Shown here one piece after another: positions 59,979 to 64,000 of a stretch of DNA of 64,000 bases. Source of the stretch: Sphingomonas nostoxanthinifaciens (GTDB lineage: Bacteria; Pseudomonadota; Alphaproteobacteria; Sphingomonadales; Sphingomonadaceae); contig NZ_CP082839.1 in the NCBI RefSeq assembly GCF_019930585.1, positions 2,972,001 through 3,036,000 on the forward strand, written 5' to 3'. The translations under genes and the position numbers were made by a program. Within the stretch, counting starts at the first letter, position 1; every line of letters begins with the position of its first letter. The notes beneath the pieces were generated by a model. That model made no database searches. It was not told the DNA's origin and worked only from the letters and a program-made list of their open reading frames with translations.

Positions 59979-60952
59979 TGCGGGATCTCGACGTGCCCGC
60001 CGAAGCCGAACCGCATGGCCGAAAGGATCTTGTCGCCGAACACATGCTCGACCCGGCTGCGATAGCGGGCGAACAAGGCGTGGCTCAGCACGGTGACGGG
60101 CACCGCCTCCTCCATCGCCGCCTCTATCGTCCAGTGGCCCTCGCCGGAATCGGCGACGACACCGGAGAAGCCCTCGAGCTGCGGATCCTTGGCGAGCGCG
60201 CTCGCGGTCAGGTCGAGCAGCCACGACGAGACCACGCTGCCGCGGCGCCAGACCTCGGCGATATCGGTCAGGTTGAGATCGAAGCGCTGATCCTCGGGCA
60301 ATTTGTCGGTCGACTTGCCCTTCAGGATGTCGAAGCCCTCGGCATAGGCCTGCATCAGGCCATATTCGATGCCGTTATGGACCATCTTGACGAAGTGGCC
60401 CGCGCCGGCCGGCCCGGCATGGATATAGCCCTTCTCGGCGCGCGGATCGGCATCGTCGCCGCGCTGCGTGCGCGGGATCGTGCCGAGCCCCGGCGCGAGC
60501 GCGTCGAAGATCGGATCGAGATGGTCGACCACCGGCTTGGGGCCGCCGATCATCATGCAATAACCGCGCTCGAGACCCCAGACGCCGCCTGACGTGCCGA
60601 CATCGACATAGTCGACCTGCTTCTCGGCCAGTTCCTTGGAGCGGCGGATGTCGTCCTTGTAGAAGCTGTTGCCGCCGTCGATGATGATATCGCCCGGCTC
60701 CGCATGCGCGGCGAGCTCGGCGATCGTGTCCTCGGTCGGGCCGCCGGCGGGCAGCATCACCCAGAACACCGCCGGCTTCTCCAGCTTGCCCTTGACCTCG
60801 TCGAGTGAGGCGGCCGCGACCGCCCCGTCCTTCACCAGCGCCGCAACCGCTTCCTCGCTGCGGTCGAAGGCGACGATCTCGTGCCCGGCGCGCATCAGGC
60901 GGCGGGCGATATTGCCGCCCATTCGGCCGAGGCCGATCATCGCAATCCGCAT
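59975..60952 (-). CDS. gnd: 6-Phosphogluconate dehydrogenase, short form
   Basis: Decarboxylates 6-phosphogluconate to ribulose-5-phosphate. 325 residues, the shorter YqeC/GndA-like form lacking part of the C-terminal helical domain of the 470-residue enzyme. Motifs: [47 protein letters not shown] and [11 protein letters not shown] 13-bp gap separates it from tal-pgi; coupled to zwf by ATGA. Confidence 0.95.
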   Translation of the reverse strand: MRIAMIGLGRMGGNIARRLMRAGHEIVAFDRSEEAVAALVKDGAVAAASLDEVKGKLEKPAVFWVMLPAGGPTEDTIAELAAHAEPGDIIIDGGNSFYKDDIRRSKELAEKQVDYVDVGTSGGVWGLERGYCMMIGGPKPVVDHLDPIFDALAPGLGTIPRTQRGDDADPRAEKGYIHAGPAGAGHFVKMVHNGIEYGLMQAYAEGFDILKGKSTDKLPEDQRFDLNLTDIAEVWRRGSVVSSWLLDLTASALAKDPQLEGFSGVVADSGEGHWTIEAAMEEAVPVTVLSHALFARYRSRVEHVFGDKILSAMRFGFGGHVEIPQ

Positions 60953-60965
60953 TATTGGTCTCCGA

Positions 60966-63770
60966 TCAGGAATTGAGAGCGGTGGTCACCAGCTCTTCGA
61001 GCAGGGCGAGATTGTCGTGCTTCAGGTGGACGCGCAGCACGCGCTGGCCACGCTCCGCCAGCACGTCGAGGTCGCCGCGCGCCTGCGCCACCTGCACCGT
61101 GCCGAAGCTGGCCTTCTTGCCGGGGATGGCGAGATCGGGATCGGCATGCCGCGTGATTTCGAGGAACACGCCCGACTTGGGCCCGCCCTTATAGGCCTGG
61201 CCGGTCGAGTGGAGGAAGCGCGGGCCGAAGCCCGCGACCGTCGCCACGTCGTGCGCCTTCACCACCGCCTCGCGGATGCGCGCGACGGCCGCCGCATGCT
61301 CCTCGTTGCGCTCGATGTAGGCGAGGATGCCGACATAATCGCCCGGATTGGCGCTGGCGAAATGTGCCTGAAGGATCGCCGCCGGATCGGTCGCGGCGAA
61401 GCTGTGATCGCCGGGCGCGAAGAAGGCGAGATCGGCGTCCTCGTGGAACGGCGTCTCGGGCGCGAGACTGCCCGATTGCTCATAGGCGTCGACCAGCTCG
61501 CGCGTCTTGACCTTCGCATCCTCGACGTCGGGCTGATCGAACGGATCGATGCCGATCACCGCCCCGGCGATCGCGGTCGCGATCTCCCAGCGGAAGAATT
61601 CCTGCCCGATCAGATCCTTGCCCGCGAGGCCGATCCGCACGACCGGCTGGCCGGCGGCGACCAGCGCGTCGGCGAACGCATTCACCTCCGATGCGTCATC
61701 GCCATCCAGCGTCAGCAGCGCGAAGATACGGTCGGTGCCGTAATCCTCGACCGGCGACAGCGGCTCGAGATCGACGGGGACGATGCCCTTGCCGAGCTTG
61801 CCGGTCGATTCCGCCAGCAACTGCTCCAGCCACGATCCGAACGGCTTCAGCGTCGGCGAGGTGAGCAACGTCACCTTGTCGCGGCCGGCGACCGCCGCCT
61901 CGCCGAGGATCGCGCCGAGGATCGCACCCGGATTCTCGCCAGGAGGCGCATCGGGCCCGCACGCCTGCGCCATCGGCGCCGCCGTGGCGAAGAATGCCTC
62001 GACGTCGATGCCCATGATCGCGGCCGGCACCATGCCGAACACCGACAGTACCGAATAGCGCCCGCCGATCGCCGGATCGCCGGGGAAGATGTGCGCGAAG
62101 CCGTCCGCCTTGGCGAGCGCCTCCAGCTTCGAGCCCGGATCGGTCACCGCGACGAAGTGGCTGCCCTGCTTGCCCGCCTTGTCGAAGAAGAACGCGCGCA
62201 GCAGCTCCGGCTCCATCGTCGAGCCCGACTTGGACGAGACGAGGAACAAGGTGTCGGCGGGATCGACCGCGGCCAGCGTCGTCGCGATCTGCCCCGGATC
62301 GGTCGAATCGAGCGCGTGGACATAGGGGCTGCCGTCCTTCGGCCCGATGATCTCGGCGATCACCTCCGGCCCGAGGCTCGATCCGCCCATGCCGAGCAGC
62401 ACCGACGCCTTGTAGCCCTTGGCTTCCTCGCCGAGCGCCTTCAGCGCCGCGAAATCGACCTGCTTGCCCTGCCCTGCGGCGAGCCAGCCGAGCCACTTGG
62501 CCTCGTCCTTGCCGGTCCACAACGTCGCGTCGCCGTGCCACAGCCGGCGCGTCCACGCATCCGCGCGCGCCGTCTCCAACCGCGCATCGACCGCCTTCTG
62601 CAGACCGTCGGGCAATTGCGCGATCATCGTGTTGAGCTTGGCGCCGGCCGCCTTGGCACGCTTGGCGGCGATCGCGCCAAGCAAAGAATCTGCCGCGTCG
62701 GCGAACAGTTTCACGCCATCCTCGACCAACGCCTCGGTCACGCCGGCCAGATCGAGACCGAGCCGGTCGGCCTCGGCCAGCACGTGCTTGGCTTCATCCA
62801 CGCCATCGGCCAGCGTCTGCGCGAGCGTGCCGTGATCGCGGAACGCATCCATCGTCTTGGGCGGCAGCGTGTCGACCGTGTCCGGGCCGATCAGATTGTC
62901 GACGTAGAGCGTGTCGGGATAGGCCGGATCCTTGGTGCCGGTCGACGCCCACAGCAGCCGCTGCGGCTGCGCGCCCTTGGCGAGCAGGGCCTGCCAGCGA
63001 TCGGACGCGACGAATTCGAGGAACCACTGATAGGCCAGCTTCGCGTTGGCGATGGCGACCTTGCCGCGCACCGCCTTGAGCGCCTCGGCCTCGCCGTCGC
63101 CATTCTTCAGGCGCGTGTCGATCTTCTTGTCGATCTGCGCGTCGATACGGCTGACGAAGAAGCTGGCGACGCTGGCGATCCGGTCGATCGGCTCGCCCTT
63201 CGCGACGCGCGCTTCGAGCCCCGCGACATAGGCCTCGGCCACCGCCTTGTAGGCATCGAGCGAGAACAGCAGCGTCACGTTGATCGACAGACCGTCCTCG
63301 ATCAGCTGGCGGATCGCGGGCACGCCGGCCTTGGTGCCCGGCACCTTGATCATCAGGTTCGGGCGATCGACCATCGCATGCAGCCGCCGTGCCTCGACGA
63401 TCGTCGGCTCGGTGCCGTTGGCGAGATAGGGCGAGACTTCAAGGCTGACATAGCCGTCCTTGGCATCCAGCCGGTCGTAGACCGGGCGCAGCGTGTCGGC
63501 CGCATCCTGGATGTCCTTCACCGCCAGCGCTTCGTAGGTGTCGGTGATGCTGGCGCCGGCATTGGCCTGGACGAACGACTGGAACTGTTCGTCATAGGCC
63601 TCGCCATGGCCCATCGCCTTCTCGAAGATCGACGGGTTGGAGGTGACGCCGGTGACGCCATCCTCTTCCACCAGTTTCTTGAGGCCGCCTTCCTTGAGGA
63701 AGGAGCGGTCGACAAAATCGAGCCAGGGTGCCTGGCCGGATTCCTGAAGCTGCTTCAGCAGACTGGTCAT
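60966..63770 (-). CDS. tal-pgi: Bifunctional transaldolase / glucose-6-phosphate isomerase
   Basis: A natural fusion of 934 residues. N-terminal transaldolase (about 1-370) has [13 protein letters not shown] and the Schiff-base lysine region [11 protein letters not shown] (K near 140). C-terminal phosphoglucose isomerase (about 395-930) has [14 protein letters not shown] and [15 protein letters not shown] with sugar-phosphate-binding serines. Both activities in one chain let fructose-6-phosphate pass between the pentose phosphate cycle and glucose-6-phosphate. Such fusions occur in sphingomonads and acetic acid bacteria. Start ATG at 63770, 3 bp after the tkt stop. Confidence 0.95.
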   Translation of the reverse strand: MTSLLKQLQESGQAPWLDFVDRSFLKEGGLKKLVEEDGVTGVTSNPSIFEKAMGHGEAYDEQFQSFVQANAGASITDTYEALAVKDIQDAADTLRPVYDRLDAKDGYVSLEVSPYLANGTEPTIVEARRLHAMVDRPNLMIKVPGTKAGVPAIRQLIEDGLSINVTLLFSLDAYKAVAEAYVAGLEARVAKGEPIDRIASVASFFVSRIDAQIDKKIDTRLKNGDGEAEALKAVRGKVAIANAKLAYQWFLEFVASDRWQALLAKGAQPQRLLWASTGTKDPAYPDTLYVDNLIGPDTVDTLPPKTMDAFRDHGTLAQTLADGVDEAKHVLAEADRLGLDLAGVTEALVEDGVKLFADAADSLLGAIAAKRAKAAGAKLNTMIAQLPDGLQKAVDARLETARADAWTRRLWHGDATLWTGKDEAKWLGWLAAGQGKQVDFAALKALGEEAKGYKASVLLGMGGSSLGPEVIAEIIGPKDGSPYVHALDSTDPGQIATTLAAVDPADTLFLVSSKSGSTMEPELLRAFFFDKAGKQGSHFVAVTDPGSKLEALAKADGFAHIFPGDPAIGGRYSVLSVFGMVPAAIMGIDVEAFFATAAPMAQACGPDAPPGENPGAILGAILGEAAVAGRDKVTLLTSPTLKPFGSWLEQLLAESTGKLGKGIVPVDLEPLSPVEDYGTDRIFALLTLDGDDASEVNAFADALVAAGQPVVRIGLAGKDLIGQEFFRWEIATAIAGAVIGIDPFDQPDVEDAKVKTRELVDAYEQSGSLAPETPFHEDADLAFFAPGDHSFAATDPAAILQAHFASANPGDYVGILAYIERNEEHAAAVARIREAVVKAHDVATVAGFGPRFLHSTGQAYKGGPKSGVFLEITRHADPDLAIPGKKASFGTVQVAQARGDLDVLAERGQRVLRVHLKHDNLALLEELVTTALNS

Positions 63771-63773
63771 CGC

Positions 63774-64000
63774 TTACGCCCCCTTGCCCAACATGTCCTT
63801 CGCCACCTTCACCGCATTGTCGACGGTGAAGCCGAACTTCTCCTGCAGCTTCGCGAGCGGCGCCGACGCGCCGAAGGTCGACATCGTGATCGTCCGCCCC
63901 TTGGAGCCGACATACCGATCCCAGCCGATCTCGCCGCCCATCTCGACCGCGAGCCGCGCCTCGACGCCGGGGGTCAGCACGCTGTCCTTGTAGGCGTCGT
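63774..64000 (-). CDS. tkt: Transketolase, C-terminal part only
   Basis: Only the last 75 codons lie in the window; the gene begins beyond base 64000. The visible residues, DAYKDSVLTPGVEARLAVE, then WDRYVGSKGRTITMSTFGAS and EKFGFTVDNAV, are the C-terminal domain of transketolase. First visible gene of the operon tkt, tal-pgi, gnd, zwf and two HAD genes. Confidence 0.9.
   Translation of the reverse strand, partial: DAYKDSVLTPGVEARLAVEMGGEIGWDRYVGSKGRTITMSTFGASAPLAKLQEKFGFTVDNAVKVAKDMLGKGA

Noticed and set aside
1-64000. CRISPR array, tRNA genes, insertion sequences, prophage or defence island
   Set aside because: No regularly spaced repeats, cloverleaf-like sequences, transposase or phage genes were seen; the only repeats are four paired-hairpin intergenic elements.

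Overview
The window is GC-rich (about two thirds G+C) with short gaps, many 4-bp ATGA/GTGA gene overlaps and some GTG starts. The gene set (gcrA, modABC, hopanoid genes hpnA-L, PEPxxWA-CTERM proteins, DUF1465, DUF465, a fused transaldolase/glucose-6-phosphate isomerase, a bacteriophytochrome with an HWE-type kinase) points to an alphaproteobacterium of the Sphingomonadaceae, most likely Sphingomonas or a close relative. I see no tRNA, rRNA, CRISPR array, insertion sequence or prophage, so this looks like ordinary chromosome.

1-9.6 kb: two divergent secreted amidohydrolases, an NTF2-like protein, a DUF2938 membrane protein, two PEP-CTERM-type exported proteins, a biliverdin phytochrome fused to an HWE histidine kinase and a receiver, and a secreted MetX-like alpha/beta hydrolase. 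9.6-22.7 kb: two paralogous OmpR/EnvZ-like two-component systems (the second co-transcribed with an EF-hand protein), modABC with a TonB-dependent receptor, and a pantothenate kinase with an extra N-terminal helix-turn-helix behind a cluster of repeated operator-like sites. 22.7-43 kb: small heat-shock protein, two DUF465 proteins, ABC-2 permease, gcrA, an FAD reductase/sugar-dehydrogenase pair, a POT-family transporter, a third amidohydrolase, an MBL hydrolase, a VOC protein, a DUF885 metallopeptidase, a LemA-TPM-TPM-Nudix operon, a PilZ protein, a double retropepsin, a DNA photolyase and a GH127-type glycosidase.

43.2-56.4 kb is a complete-looking hopanoid locus in two divergent operons. 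hpnABCDEFG (minus strand) makes squalene, cyclises it to hopene and carries part of the side-chain pathway. hpnI-hpnJ-hpnK-X-hpnL (plus strand) builds and handles the cyclitol-ether headgroup. X (54522-55415) is an unassigned protein with a full diiron ligand pattern, locked in by 4-bp overlaps on both sides. hpnH is not present. 56.9-64 kb is a minus-strand pentose-phosphate operon: tkt (partial), tal-pgi, gnd, zwf and two HAD-type phosphatases or mutases.

The least explained signals are the diiron protein inside the hopanoid operon, the HTH-CoaA fusion with its upstream repeats, a perfect TCGTATACGA palindrome recurring upstream of unrelated hydrolase genes, and paired-hairpin intergenic repeats, one of which supplies the ribosome binding site of hpnK and one of which is translated into a TPM protein. 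All calls come from reading the sequence; no database search was possible.
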